NCBI GenBank assembly: GCA_011620845.1
Contig: WOYJ01000146.1
Coordinates: forward strand, 1 to 9,579
DNA: 9,579 nt
From: Methanobacteriaceae archaeon
GTDB taxonomy: Archaea > Methanobacteriota > Methanobacteria > Methanobacteriales > Methanobacteriaceae
Reading direction: 5' to 3'
Positions 1 to 5,792 of this stretch are shown one piece after another; the stretch's first letter is position 1; each line of letters starts with the position of its first letter. The notes beneath the pieces were generated by a model that was not told the origin of the DNA, did no database searches, and saw nothing but the letters and a program-made list of their open reading frames with translations. A program made the position numbers and the translations under genes.

Positions 1-30
1 TATTAAACTAAGTAAGAGGAGATGTAAGGT

Positions 31-510
31 ATGGCAAAAACTACAACCGGTATATTGTTGATAATTTTGGGTTTAATTGTTTTGGCCCTCCCATTAGCAG
101 GATTAATTGCCGTGAGTTGGCTCACAGGCTTTGCTCTTGCCCTTTTGGGAATTGGACTTTTAATATTCGGATACGGTGACACCAAAGAAAGCACTGGTCT
201 AGGCGTAATAGAGATTATCCTGGGAATAATAGCCATAATATTTGGTATTGGATTTATAGTCTCTCCTGCATTATTCTCCTTTGTAGCCGGATTCTTGATA
301 TATCTCGCTGGTATTTTCCTAGTAATAGTCGGTTTGATCGCCATATTCGCTGCAGCAGGCGCCAGATGGAACGGAGTAGTAACCCTGATAATAGGTCTCA
401 TATACCTTATACTGGGCTACTTAGTATCAGATCCATTCTATCTCGGCGTATTAATCGGTCTCTGGCTGCTCATCGTGGGAATAATGAACGTACTACAGAA
501 GGAAGACTAA
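31..510 (+). CDS. Small membrane protein of three DUF308/HdeD-like repeats
   Basis: A 159-residue integral membrane protein of unknown function. It is almost entirely hydrophobic and reads as three copies of one unit, at about residues 6-48, 57-106 and 113-155. Each unit is a helix starting with a G-x-x-x-I-x-x-L-G-like pattern, a short turn (containing Pro in copies 2 and 3), then a second Gly-rich helix ending near an I-x-G motif. This gives about six transmembrane helices, the layout of the DUF308 (HdeD-like) family. Charged residues fall mainly at the N-terminus, the loop at 49-55 and the C-terminal QKED. There is no signal peptide. The ATG follows GAGGAG at 17-22 with normal spacing, and an oligo-T terminator follows, so the gene appears monocistronic. 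The DUF308 call rests on the repeat pattern. HdeD is linked to acid resistance in E. coli, but no such role is shown here. Confidence 0.72.
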   Translation: MAKTTTGILLIILGLIVLALPLAGLIAVSWLTGFALALLGIGLLIFGYGDTKESTGLGVIEIILGIIAIIFGIGFIVSPALFSFVAGFLIYLAGIFLVIVGLIAIFAAAGARWNGVVTLIIGLIYLILGYLVSDPFYLGVLIGLWLLIVGIMNVLQKED

Positions 511-519
511 AACCATCCA

Positions 520-535
520 CTTCTTTCTTTTTTTT
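520..535 (+). terminator. Oligo-T terminator after the DUF308-like gene
   Basis: A pyrimidine-rich stretch ends in eight consecutive T residues (528-535), starting 18 nt after the stop codon at 510. Oligo-T without a hairpin is the usual intrinsic terminator in methanogens. It separates the membrane protein gene from hypA. Confidence 0.6.
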
Positions 536-563
536 GAATTAATGAAATTGAATTAATGAAATT
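534..563 (+). repeat. Perfect 14-bp tandem duplication upstream of hypA
   Basis: The unit TTGAATTAATGAAA occurs at 534-547 and again at 548-561 with no spacer, followed by TT of a third copy. It sits directly after the terminator and about 95 bp before hypA. It looks like a slippage duplication in AT-rich spacer DNA, although two adjacent copies could also form an operator. Confidence 0.75.
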
Positions 564-627
564 TTGAATTTTTCCTAGTTTTTACGAGTTGGGGGATAAT
601 GTTTTTATTCAAGCTTATCACTATCTA

Positions 628-640
628 ATACATCATAGAA
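628..640 (+). repeat. 13-bp leader element shared with the DUF354 leader (hypA copy)
   Basis: The sequence ATACATCATAGAA lies here, 17 nt before the hypA start. It recurs exactly at 1815-1827, before the DUF354 gene. Both copies lie roughly 18 nt downstream of an AT-rich, TATA-like stretch (about 602-610 here). They may therefore cover the transcription start and early transcribed region. Function unknown. Confidence 0.5.
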
Positions 641-657
641 GATAAGAAGGTGGCCTG

Positions 658-1029
658 ATGCACGAATTATCCATGGCTGATGCCATAGTGAAGACAGTAC
701 TAGATGTTGCAGAGAAAAATCAAGCAGAAGAAATACTGGAAGTAACCATAGAGGTAGGCAAACTCACCATGCTCAATCCTGAGCAACTAAGATTCCTTTT
801 AGATGTTTTAAAAGAAAACACGTTACTGGAAGGGGCAGAAATAATAATAGAAGAGATATCAGTGGAAATTAAATGTCTTTCCTGTGGTTACACTGGATCG
901 ACAAATCTTGATGATTCTGATCACTATTTGATGATAGTCAAATGTCCGGAGTGTGATGAAAGAAACCTGGAGATAGTTACTGGACAGGAATGTAACGTGA
1001 AAAACATCCGTATTGAAAAGCCTGAATAA
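658..1029 (+). CDS. hypA: Hydrogenase nickel incorporation protein HypA
   Basis: HypA is the cytoplasmic zinc-containing metallochaperone that, with HypB, delivers nickel to the large subunit of [NiFe] hydrogenases. In a methanogen these would be the F420-reducing, heterodisulfide reductase-linked and membrane energy-converting enzymes. The 123-residue length is typical. The N-terminus MHELSMADAI is diagnostic, with His2 and Glu3 at the nickel site. The structural zinc site is complete: CxxC at Cys73/Cys76 and CxxC at Cys96/Cys99. One extra cysteine, Cys112, is not a standard ligand. The ATG follows AAGGTGG at 647-653. hypB follows after a 103-nt spacer with no oligo-T run, so the two could be co-transcribed, but the spacer is long enough for a separate promoter. 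Confidence 0.96.
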   Translation: MHELSMADAIVKTVLDVAEKNQAEEILEVTIEVGKLTMLNPEQLRFLLDVLKENTLLEGAEIIIEEISVEIKCLSCGYTGSTNLDDSDHYLMIVKCPECDERNLEIVTGQECNVKNIRIEKPE

Positions 1030-1039
1030 AAAATATAAA

Positions 1040-1078
1040 TTCCAATATTATAAATTCTGATAGTTCCAATATTATAAA
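1040..1078 (+). repeat. 15-bp direct repeat in the hypA-hypB spacer
   Basis: TTCCAATATTATAAA occurs at 1040-1054 and 1064-1078, with a 24-bp period. The similarity continues for about five more bases if one extra A is allowed in the second copy. It lies in the AT-rich spacer ahead of hypB. It may be a local duplication or a pair of protein-binding sites. Confidence 0.7.
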
Positions 1079-1132
1079 ATTCTAATAAAATTGATTTTAA
1101 AAAATATTACCCAACCTTGGAAGTGAATAGAT

Positions 1133-1792
1133 ATGCATAAAATCGCAGATGTAGAGATACAGCACGACATAATGGTGGCCAATAAAAAGCTCGCCCAGAG
1201 AAATCAGAGAATCCTAGATAAAGCCAACGTTTTTTCAGTGGATGTTTTAGGAGCCATAGGCTCAGGTAAAACATCACTCATAGAACTTTTAATTAAAAAA
1301 TCTGATGAAAAGATAGGTGTCATAGCCGGTGACGTCATCAGCAAATTCGACGCCGGCCGGTTCCAGCAATACAACATACCCGTGGTAGGATTAAACACAG
1401 GAAAAGAATGCCACCTGGACGCCCATCTGGTGGAACACGCCATAGAAGACATGCCCCTGGACGAAATAGACACACTCTATATTGAAAATGTGGGAAACCT
1501 AATCTGTCCAGTTGACTTTGACTTAGGAAGCCACATGCGCATGGTGGTTATCAGTGTCAGTGAGGGAGACGACACCGTGGAAAAACACCCCCTGATCTTC
1601 AAGGATGCCGACCTGGTAGTCATAAACAAGATAGACATCGCAGATGCAGTAGGTGCCGATGCCGAGAAGATGGTAAATGATGCTAAATACCTAAACCCTG
1701 ATGTTAAGATAATAAAAAGTAGCCTTAAAACAGGAGAAGGATTGAATGAAATTATCGAAGCGATAAAAGATTTCAGGAACAATCTTTGTTAA
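1133..1792 (+). CDS. hypB: Hydrogenase nickel incorporation GTPase HypB
   Basis: HypB is a SIMIBI-class GTPase whose GTP-dependent dimerisation drives nickel transfer to hydrogenase together with HypA. The 219 residues show the full family pattern. The P-loop GAIGSGKTS is at 40-48. The metal-binding segment KECHLDAH contains Cys93 and His94. ENVGNLICP at 118-126 carries Cys125, the third ligand at the dimer interface. NKID at 165-168 is the guanine-specificity motif. There is no N-terminal CxxCGC high-affinity nickel motif and no His-rich stretch, so this is the short archaeal form, like the structurally studied Methanocaldococcus protein. The ATG follows GGAAGTGA at 1119-1126. No T-run follows the stop, so transcription could continue into the DUF354 gene 74 nt away. 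Confidence 0.97.
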   Translation: MHKIADVEIQHDIMVANKKLAQRNQRILDKANVFSVDVLGAIGSGKTSLIELLIKKSDEKIGVIAGDVISKFDAGRFQQYNIPVVGLNTGKECHLDAHLVEHAIEDMPLDEIDTLYIENVGNLICPVDFDLGSHMRMVVISVSEGDDTVEKHPLIFKDADLVVINKIDIADAVGADAEKMVNDAKYLNPDVKIIKSSLKTGEGLNEIIEAIKDFRNNLC

Positions 1793-1814
1793 TTTAAAAT
1801 CTCAATTGATATGG

Positions 1815-1827
1815 ATACATCATAGAA
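1815..1827 (+). repeat. 13-bp leader element shared with the hypA leader (DUF354 copy)
   Basis: This is the exact second copy of ATACATCATAGAA (first at 628-640), ending 39 nt before the DUF354 start. A TATA-like ATTTAAAA lies at 1793-1800, so the element spans the predicted transcription start at about 1822. A shared regulator or shared start-site sequence is possible. Chance is not excluded in AT-rich spacers. Confidence 0.5.
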
Positions 1828-1856
1828 TTGTGGATAATTTAAGCTACTAACACACC

Positions 1857-1863
1857 GGGTGAT
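1857..1863 (+). promoter_or_regulatory. Ribosome binding site fixing the TTG start of the DUF354 gene
   Basis: GGGTGAT matches the anti-Shine-Dalgarno end of archaeal 16S rRNA (AUCACCUCC) and lies 3 nt before TTG at 1867. The same arrangement precedes the ATG at 9204. It supports use of the non-ATG start. Confidence 0.7.
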
Positions 1864-1866
1864 TCG

Positions 1867-2892
1867 TTGAAGGTATGGATAGACATAGTAAACGCGCCGC
1901 ACGTCTGGTTCTTTAAAAACATAATCAAATATTTGGAAGATGAGGGTGAAGAGGTGTTCATCACCGCCCGTAAGTTTGGTGATGTCCATCAGCTTCTGGA
2001 TTTATTTGAAATCCCCTACACTTCGGTGGGCAGGCACGGTGCCACCTTGGAACAGAAGCTTCTGCGGAGCACAGAAAGGGTTTACAACTTATCGAAGATT
2101 ATCGAAAAAGAAAAACCAGATGTAGCGGTGTCTAAACATTCAATTGAACTTCCCAGGGTGTCTTTCGGACTTAAAATACCCAGTGTGTATGTGCTGGATA
2201 ATGAACATGCCATAGCAGCAAATAGACTCACACTACCCCTCTGTAATAAGATTGTAGTACCAAAGGCCATGAGCGTATGGGACGTGCTGAAAATCGGTGC
2301 AGATCCCAATGCACTGGTACGTTACAATGGAACATCGGAGGTTATACACTTCGTGGATTTCCAGTATAACCCAAACATCTTCGAAGATTTGAATTTGGAT
2401 TTAAATAAGGATAAGACCATACTGATGAGGCCGGAACCTGCCCTGGCATCCTACCTTGACGCTGACTGCCATGAATCTGTTTTGTCTCCAATCGTGGAAA
2501 ATATTGGTGAATATGCAAATATCCTGGTCATCCCCCGATTTAAGGAACAGCAGGAAATATTCGCTGGCAACGAGAATGTGACCATAATCAAACCACCAGT
2601 GGACACATTCAGTCTGATGAAAAGGTGTGATCTGGTTATTGGTGCCGGGGGTACCATGAACCGGGAGGCAGCCCTTCTGGGAACTCCAGTCATATCCTGT
2701 TACCCCGGGAAATTACTCGCCGTGGATAGATTCTACATTGAAAAAGATCTTATGAAGAGATCACAGGATATAGGTGAAATAGTTGACCTGGCACTGGAAC
2801 TCATGATGGATCATAAGGTGAAAAAACAGCTTAAAACCGATGATCTCCTCCAGATCATGATAGATAACATATATGGTGCGGTGGAAGGTTAA
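1867..2892 (+). CDS. DUF354 family protein, GT-B glycosyltransferase-like
   Basis: A 341-residue cytoplasmic protein of the archaeal DUF354 family, related in fold to GT-B glycosyltransferases and UDP-GlcNAc 2-epimerases. The N-terminus MKVWIDIVNAPHVWFF (1-16), with its D-x-x-N-x-P-H motif, is the family hallmark. HSIELPRVSFGLKIP at 91-105 and VLDNEHA at 109-115 follow, in place of the classical acceptor loop. The C-terminal half carries the probable nucleotide-sugar loop DLVIGAGGTMNREAALLGTP (255-274), comparable to the GGxxxxEA region of GT-B enzymes. The start is TTG, chosen because GGGTGAT precedes it and residue 1 aligns with the family start. DUF354 genes often sit among surface-polysaccharide genes; here the upstream neighbours are hypA and hypB and none are polysaccharide genes. 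Substrate and reaction are unknown. Confidence 0.85.
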   Translation: MKVWIDIVNAPHVWFFKNIIKYLEDEGEEVFITARKFGDVHQLLDLFEIPYTSVGRHGATLEQKLLRSTERVYNLSKIIEKEKPDVAVSKHSIELPRVSFGLKIPSVYVLDNEHAIAANRLTLPLCNKIVVPKAMSVWDVLKIGADPNALVRYNGTSEVIHFVDFQYNPNIFEDLNLDLNKDKTILMRPEPALASYLDADCHESVLSPIVENIGEYANILVIPRFKEQQEIFAGNENVTIIKPPVDTFSLMKRCDLVIGAGGTMNREAALLGTPVISCYPGKLLAVDRFYIEKDLMKRSQDIGEIVDLALELMMDHKVKKQLKTDDLLQIMIDNIYGAVEG

Positions 2893-2956
2893 TCCTACCT
2901 GTAAAGTTAATCCTATTTGATTTAAAAAATTGTCTAACTCTTATCCATTTAACTTG

Positions 2957-2962
2957 AAAAAA
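2957..2962 (-). terminator. Oligo-T terminator of the tRNA-Ala gene
   Basis: On the minus strand six consecutive T residues occur 7 nt past the 3' end of the tRNA gene, the normal position for archaeal tRNA termination. It also lies in the convergent gap with DUF354. Confidence 0.55.
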
Positions 2963-2969
2963 TAAGGAT

Positions 2970-3043
<74 letters not shown>

Positions 3044-3062
3044 TATACAAGATTATATGCAA

Positions 3063-3073
3063 TTATATTTAAA
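3063..3073 (-). promoter_or_regulatory. TATA box of the tRNA-Ala gene
   Basis: The minus strand reads TTTAAATATAA, centred about 26 nt upstream of the first tRNA base. This is the position and composition of a strong methanogen tRNA promoter, and it implies a very short or absent 5' leader. Confidence 0.6.
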
Positions 3074-3098
3074 TGTAATGCATCGGTTTTAAATGTAA
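3068..3098 (+). repeat. 11-bp direct repeat in the tRNA/GNAT divergent promoter
   Basis: TTTAAATGTAA is repeated exactly at 3068-3078 and 3088-3098, a 20-bp period close to two helical turns. The left copy overlaps the minus-strand tRNA TATA box. The right copy overlaps the TATA-like TTTTAAATG (3087-3095) that could serve the GNAT gene. The repeats may simply be the two promoter elements. Confidence 0.55.
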
Positions 3099-3147
3099 CT
3101 TACCTGTAAAAATTCTAGATAAATTGAACCTGAAACCTGGTATAAAC

Positions 3148-3639
3148 ATGAATAAATATAATATCAGAAATGCTGTAGAAGAGGACTTCCTGGCCATTGC
3201 AGAAATAGCGACATACTGCCCTCCCATGGTTACTGAGAGGAATTCCATCTACCATATCTTTACTAAATTCTTTAAAACCACATCCCTGGTTATTGAACAT
3301 GAAAATAAAAAGATCATAGGCTTTCTACTGGGATTCATATCCCAGGACGATCCCCAGGAAGGATACATACATTTACTATGTGTAATGCCTCCGTGGAGAA
3401 ATAAAGGCCTGGCCAAAGGCCTTGTAGAGGAATTTCTGGATATTTTAAGGAAAGAGGGATGCCAGAGGGTTCATCTTATAACCAGCCCGGGAAATAAGAA
3501 GGCGCTAAGCTTTTATGAGAAAATGGAATTTAGAATCAATAATAAAGGAGAAGAAATATTAATAAATGGTGTTAAAACCAGTAGAAATTATAATGGACCC
3601 GGAGAGCATAAATTGATATACACTAAACTACTAGATTAA
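3148..3639 (+). CDS. GNAT family N-acetyltransferase
   Basis: A 163-residue cytoplasmic acetyl-CoA-dependent acyltransferase of the GNAT fold. The acetyl-CoA pyrophosphate loop is clear at CVMPPWRNKGLAKGL (78-92), with the R-x-x-G-x-A core at Arg84, Gly87 and Ala89. The C-terminal signature follows: Asn117, then ALSFYEKMEF (119-128). The middle region ERNSIYHIFTKFFKTTSLV (30-48), followed by IIGFLLGF (56-63), recalls EctA diaminobutyrate acetyltransferase, which has an NSxY segment and a HFxxT segment in the same order. No ectB or ectC gene is nearby, so the substrate is unknown. The ATG at 3148 was preferred over the in-frame TTG at 3124 because its product starts at the canonical GNAT first strand (NKYNIRNAVEEDF). 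Neither start has a strong ribosome binding site. The gene stands alone downstream of a divergent tRNA. Confidence 0.88.
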   Translation: MNKYNIRNAVEEDFLAIAEIATYCPPMVTERNSIYHIFTKFFKTTSLVIEHENKKIIGFLLGFISQDDPQEGYIHLLCVMPPWRNKGLAKGLVEEFLDILRKEGCQRVHLITSPGNKKALSFYEKMEFRINNKGEEILINGVKTSRNYNGPGEHKLIYTKLLD

Positions 3640-3653
3640 CTGGGATTTATAGT

Positions 3654-3662
3654 TATATTTAA
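3654..3662 (+). promoter_or_regulatory. Candidate TATA box for the membrane protein-DUF1890-DUF1894 unit
   Basis: TATATTTAA follows the GNAT stop by about 15 nt and precedes the membrane protein start by about 90 nt. A start near 3684 would leave a leader of about 65 nt ending in the GGGAGA binding site. Other AT-rich sites in this spacer are also possible. Confidence 0.35.
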
Positions 3663-3751
3663 GAGGAAAAAAATTAAATAGATAAATTCTAAAATTATAT
3701 TCTTAAAATCTTACATTAAATTCTAAAACTTTCAAAAATAGGGAGAATTCA

Positions 3752-4834
3752 ATGCCTTTAATCGCTCAAAATCATTTACAACTCATTATAGAATTTGGAT
3801 TGATGCTACTATTAGGTGTCAGTTTCTTAATTAACATAGTACCCTTATCGTTAAGTGCAGTGTTGCTAGGTGGCCTGCTTGTCAGCATAGGAATGGTAGT
3901 CCTATTTGGATTCGATGCATTTTCACTATTACTGCCCGGTATTGGTATCCACGAGTTCACCCACCCTTACGGGGCTATCGCCCTGCTTTCAGTTGTCACT
4001 TCCCTGGCTGCAATTTATATAATGGACGACGTAGGGATAAACACCAGGAGCCTTAAAACATTCTTAATAATGATCATCCTGGCCATCACCTTATTCGGAG
4101 GGATGATGCACCGGGATTTTCTTCTCATGTGGATCGTGGGACTGTTCATAGCATTCTTCGTCCTATCTAAAACTTTCCGACGTAAATCAGTGTTAACCGT
4201 TAAAAGGGTGATCATGGTAGTGGTTTTGGTGCTGGTTGCCTTCGGTTTCATGGAAGTTTTATCCAGATTACTGAGCATGCCTATAATAAGCCCCATCTCC
4301 AGGATAGAGAGAATCCTGGACAACTCACTGCCCAGCGTAAAGATGGTAATACAGAACACCTATCTAATAGGACACAACCCGGCCACGTCCTTTTGGGGGG
4401 CTGAATCATCCGGATTTTCCGATGGATACATAACCCTCCCCATAAGTTTAATAACCACCTTCGGGTTAGCTTTACCCGTATTTTACGGGGTCCTGACCAA
4501 TCAGAAGGATGTGATAGATTATTTCACCTCAGGAATTTTTGCCTGGGGCTATGAATTTGGTTACATCATCCTCATCCTGGTTCTCCTAGCCGTTCTGGGC
4601 GTAATAATTATAGGGCTTAAAATAATGAAGGTCTACAAGGAGAAAAGGGAAAGAGGCAATAAAACATTACTGGGTAGAGAGGCACTGTTGATTGGTTCTT
4701 TAACCGCCTTCATGGGCCAGGCTTGGGCCGGATTTTTCATAATCAACCGTGATATAAACGGAACTGCACTGGTAACCTTTTTATTCCTGGGCGCTATGGT
4801 ACTGGGACATGTGCTGATGGTTAAAAAGAGTTGA
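3752..4834 (+). CDS. Polytopic membrane protein of unknown function
   Basis: I do not recognise this 360-residue protein. It has about ten hydrophobic segments, near residues 9-29, 33-52, 73-91, 101-118, 122-139, 150-170, 229-248, 265-290, 310-330 and 337-356. A polar loop lies at 174-225 and a basic loop (KVYKEKRERGNK) at 293-304. Potential functional polar residues near or in the membrane include HEFTHPYG (67-74), MMHRDF (118-123) and HNPATSFWGAE (208-218). There is no cleavable signal peptide and no transporter or ATPase motif I can name. The ATG follows GGGAGA at 3741-3746. DUF1890 begins 23 nt downstream behind a perfect binding site, so the genes are probably one transcript. It may be the membrane anchor or transport partner of the two DUF proteins; that is inference only. 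Confidence 0.75.
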   Translation: MPLIAQNHLQLIIEFGLMLLLGVSFLINIVPLSLSAVLLGGLLVSIGMVVLFGFDAFSLLLPGIGIHEFTHPYGAIALLSVVTSLAAIYIMDDVGINTRSLKTFLIMIILAITLFGGMMHRDFLLMWIVGLFIAFFVLSKTFRRKSVLTVKRVIMVVVLVLVAFGFMEVLSRLLSMPIISPISRIERILDNSLPSVKMVIQNTYLIGHNPATSFWGAESSGFSDGYITLPISLITTFGLALPVFYGVLTNQKDVIDYFTSGIFAWGYEFGYIILILVLLAVLGVIIIGLKIMKVYKEKRERGNKTLLGREALLIGSLTAFMGQAWAGFFIINRDINGTALVTFLFLGAMVLGHVLMVKKS

Positions 4835-4840
4835 CAGCTC

Positions 4841-4848
4841 AAGGAGGG
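4841..4848 (+). promoter_or_regulatory. Shine-Dalgarno site deciding the TTG start of DUF1890
   Basis: AAGGAGGG lies 9 nt before TTG at 4858 and is the strongest binding site in the window. It excludes the upstream in-frame TTG at 4831, which lies before it and overlaps the preceding stop codon. Confidence 0.85.
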
Positions 4849-4857
4849 AGTGTTAAA

Positions 4858-5319
4858 TTGAAAAAAGCTTTAATTCTACTGGGATGCCCGGAGGCCCCAT
4901 CTCAAACCCCCATGGCAGTGTATTCTGTGTATAAACTTACCAGTTTGGGCTACCAGGTTACCGTGGCCAGTACTCCTTCGGCTTTGAAGCTTTTAGAGGT
5001 TTCAGATCCCCAGGAATTTTATGTCAAAAATAAAATAGACATAGAATCATGTCTGGAGAATTTAGAGGAAGGATCCTTTGATTTACTGGTAGGATTCGTG
5101 CATAAGGATGCTGCAGTTTCCTATTTCGTAACCTTTTACTCCATTTTAAACACCACGTCCATTGCAGTGGTTTTTGAAAGAGATAGTGAGGCACTGGAAA
5201 ATTATGTAGAGTCAATAGAACAGAGTACAGAAGCTACCATAGTATCTGCCCGGGCGTACCATAATCCCACACCCCTGAGGGTTAAATTTGACCGGGCATT
5301 AAAGAAATTGGAGGACTAA
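4858..5319 (+). CDS. DUF1890 family methanogen protein
   Basis: A 153-residue cytoplasmic protein of DUF1890, a family found in methanogenic archaea and without an assigned function. From memory, the M. thermautotrophicus homologue is MTH0777, which has a crystal structure. The sequence begins with a beta strand and a conserved Cys-containing loop, KALILLGCPEAPSQTP (3-18), followed by a Rossmann-like alternation: GYQVTVAST at 31-39, FDLLVGFVHKDAAVSYF at 74-90 and SIAVVFERD at 101-109. Cys10, Pro11, Gln16 and the GFVHKDA segment are the likely conserved site. Cys65 is a second cysteine. The true start is TTG at 4858, set by the AAGGAGGG site. DUF1894 starts 2 nt after the stop, so translation is probably coupled. 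Role in methanogen metabolism unknown. Confidence 0.85.
   Translation: MKKALILLGCPEAPSQTPMAVYSVYKLTSLGYQVTVASTPSALKLLEVSDPQEFYVKNKIDIESCLENLEEGSFDLLVGFVHKDAAVSYFVTFYSILNTTSIAVVFERDSEALENYVESIEQSTEATIVSARAYHNPTPLRVKFDRALKKLED
5310..5314 (+). promoter_or_regulatory. Shine-Dalgarno site for the GTG start of DUF1894
   Basis: GGAGG lies inside the last codons of DUF1890, 7 nt before GTG at 5322. It supports this non-ATG start and tight coupling of the two genes. Confidence 0.75.
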
Positions 5320-5321
5320 CA

Positions 5322-5630
5322 GTGTCCTTTTGTCTGGATACCTACCTGCAGGAATCTGAAAATTACGAAATACTTATCTCTAGAGCGGGTTTCAAGGAAT
5401 GCAAACAATTAATAGAAAAACACGCTCCAGAAATCATCCATGTTAAGGCTGGAGAAAAAATATTAGGGGTGAGGATAATAGGAATACCCCCTATAGCCAT
5501 AGGAATAGATGAAAATAAGGGTACGATAACTCTGCCATACACCAAACCATGCTATGGTACTTCAGTGGTTGAATTACCCGTGGATAAAGAGGAAATTGAC
5601 AATATTAAAGCCTTGGATATCAAAGAGTAA
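5322..5630 (+). CDS. DUF1894 family methanogen protein
   Basis: A 102-residue cytoplasmic protein of DUF1894, a small alpha/beta family confined to methanogens. From memory, the homologue MTH0776 has an NMR structure, and Pfam describes the family as important in methanogenesis without naming a reaction. Visible conserved-looking elements are Cys4, GFKECKQLIEK (23-33, with Cys27), GVRIIGIPPIAIGID (49-63) and LPYTKPCYGTSVVELP (71-86, with Cys77). There are no membrane segments or signal. The GTG start is supported by GGAGG at 5310-5314 and by the 2-nt gap from DUF1890. An oligo-T terminator 26 nt after the stop ends the three-gene unit. Pairing with DUF1890 suggests the two act together. Confidence 0.85.
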   Translation: MSFCLDTYLQESENYEILISRAGFKECKQLIEKHAPEIIHVKAGEKILGVRIIGIPPIAIGIDENKGTITLPYTKPCYGTSVVELPVDKEEIDNIKALDIKE

Positions 5631-5655
5631 GACACACTATAAAACTAAAATTTCC

Positions 5656-5662
5656 TTTTTTT
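5656..5662 (+). terminator. Oligo-T terminator after DUF1894
   Basis: Seven consecutive T residues follow the DUF1894 stop by about 25 nt. It separates the DUF unit from metE. The rest of the 162-bp gap is AT-rich. A TATA-like stretch at about 5698-5713 could be the metE promoter, but I cannot place it firmly. Confidence 0.5.
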
Positions 5663-5792
5663 AATCAATTAATTCAAATCCCCAATTTTTTAATCATAAA
5701 AATTATTTATTCTAAAATCCTAACTTACTTTAAACTGAAAATTCAATCAAATTCCTGAATTTAAAAGAACCAATTTAAATCCGGTAATAAAA

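Noticed and set aside
3..401. Minus-strand open frame of 132 codons opposite the DUF308-like gene
   Set aside because: It is antisense to a gene with a good ribosome binding site, its product is rich in Pro, Ile, Asn and Lys with no family pattern, and it arises from the hydrophobic codon composition of the sense gene.
534..1078. Short repeats around hypA considered as a CRISPR or mobile element remnant
   Set aside because: The repeats are only 14-15 bp, each pair is unrelated to the other, there are no uniform spacers, and there is no cas or transposase gene and no terminal inverted repeat.
1204..1782. Two minus-strand open frames inside hypB
   Set aside because: They lie opposite a gene with complete GTPase motifs, and their products are Ser/Met-rich with no recognisable domain.
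3124..3147. Eight-residue N-terminal extension of the GNAT protein from TTG at 3124
   Set aside because: It lacks a binding site, and the family alignment starts just after the ATG at 3148.
4015..4359. Minus-strand open frame of 114 codons inside the membrane protein gene
   Set aside because: It is an antisense shadow of a long hydrophobic gene, has no ribosome binding site and resembles no known family.
3752..4834. Membrane protein considered as a transporter, methyltransferase subunit or hydrogenase membrane subunit
   Set aside because: No transporter, Mtr or energy-converting hydrogenase motif could be seen; hydrophobicity alone does not justify a functional name.
4831..4857. Nine-residue N-terminal extension of DUF1890 from TTG at 4831
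   Set aside because: It would overlap the upstream stop codon and place the perfect AAGGAGGG site inside the coding region instead of before the start at 4858.
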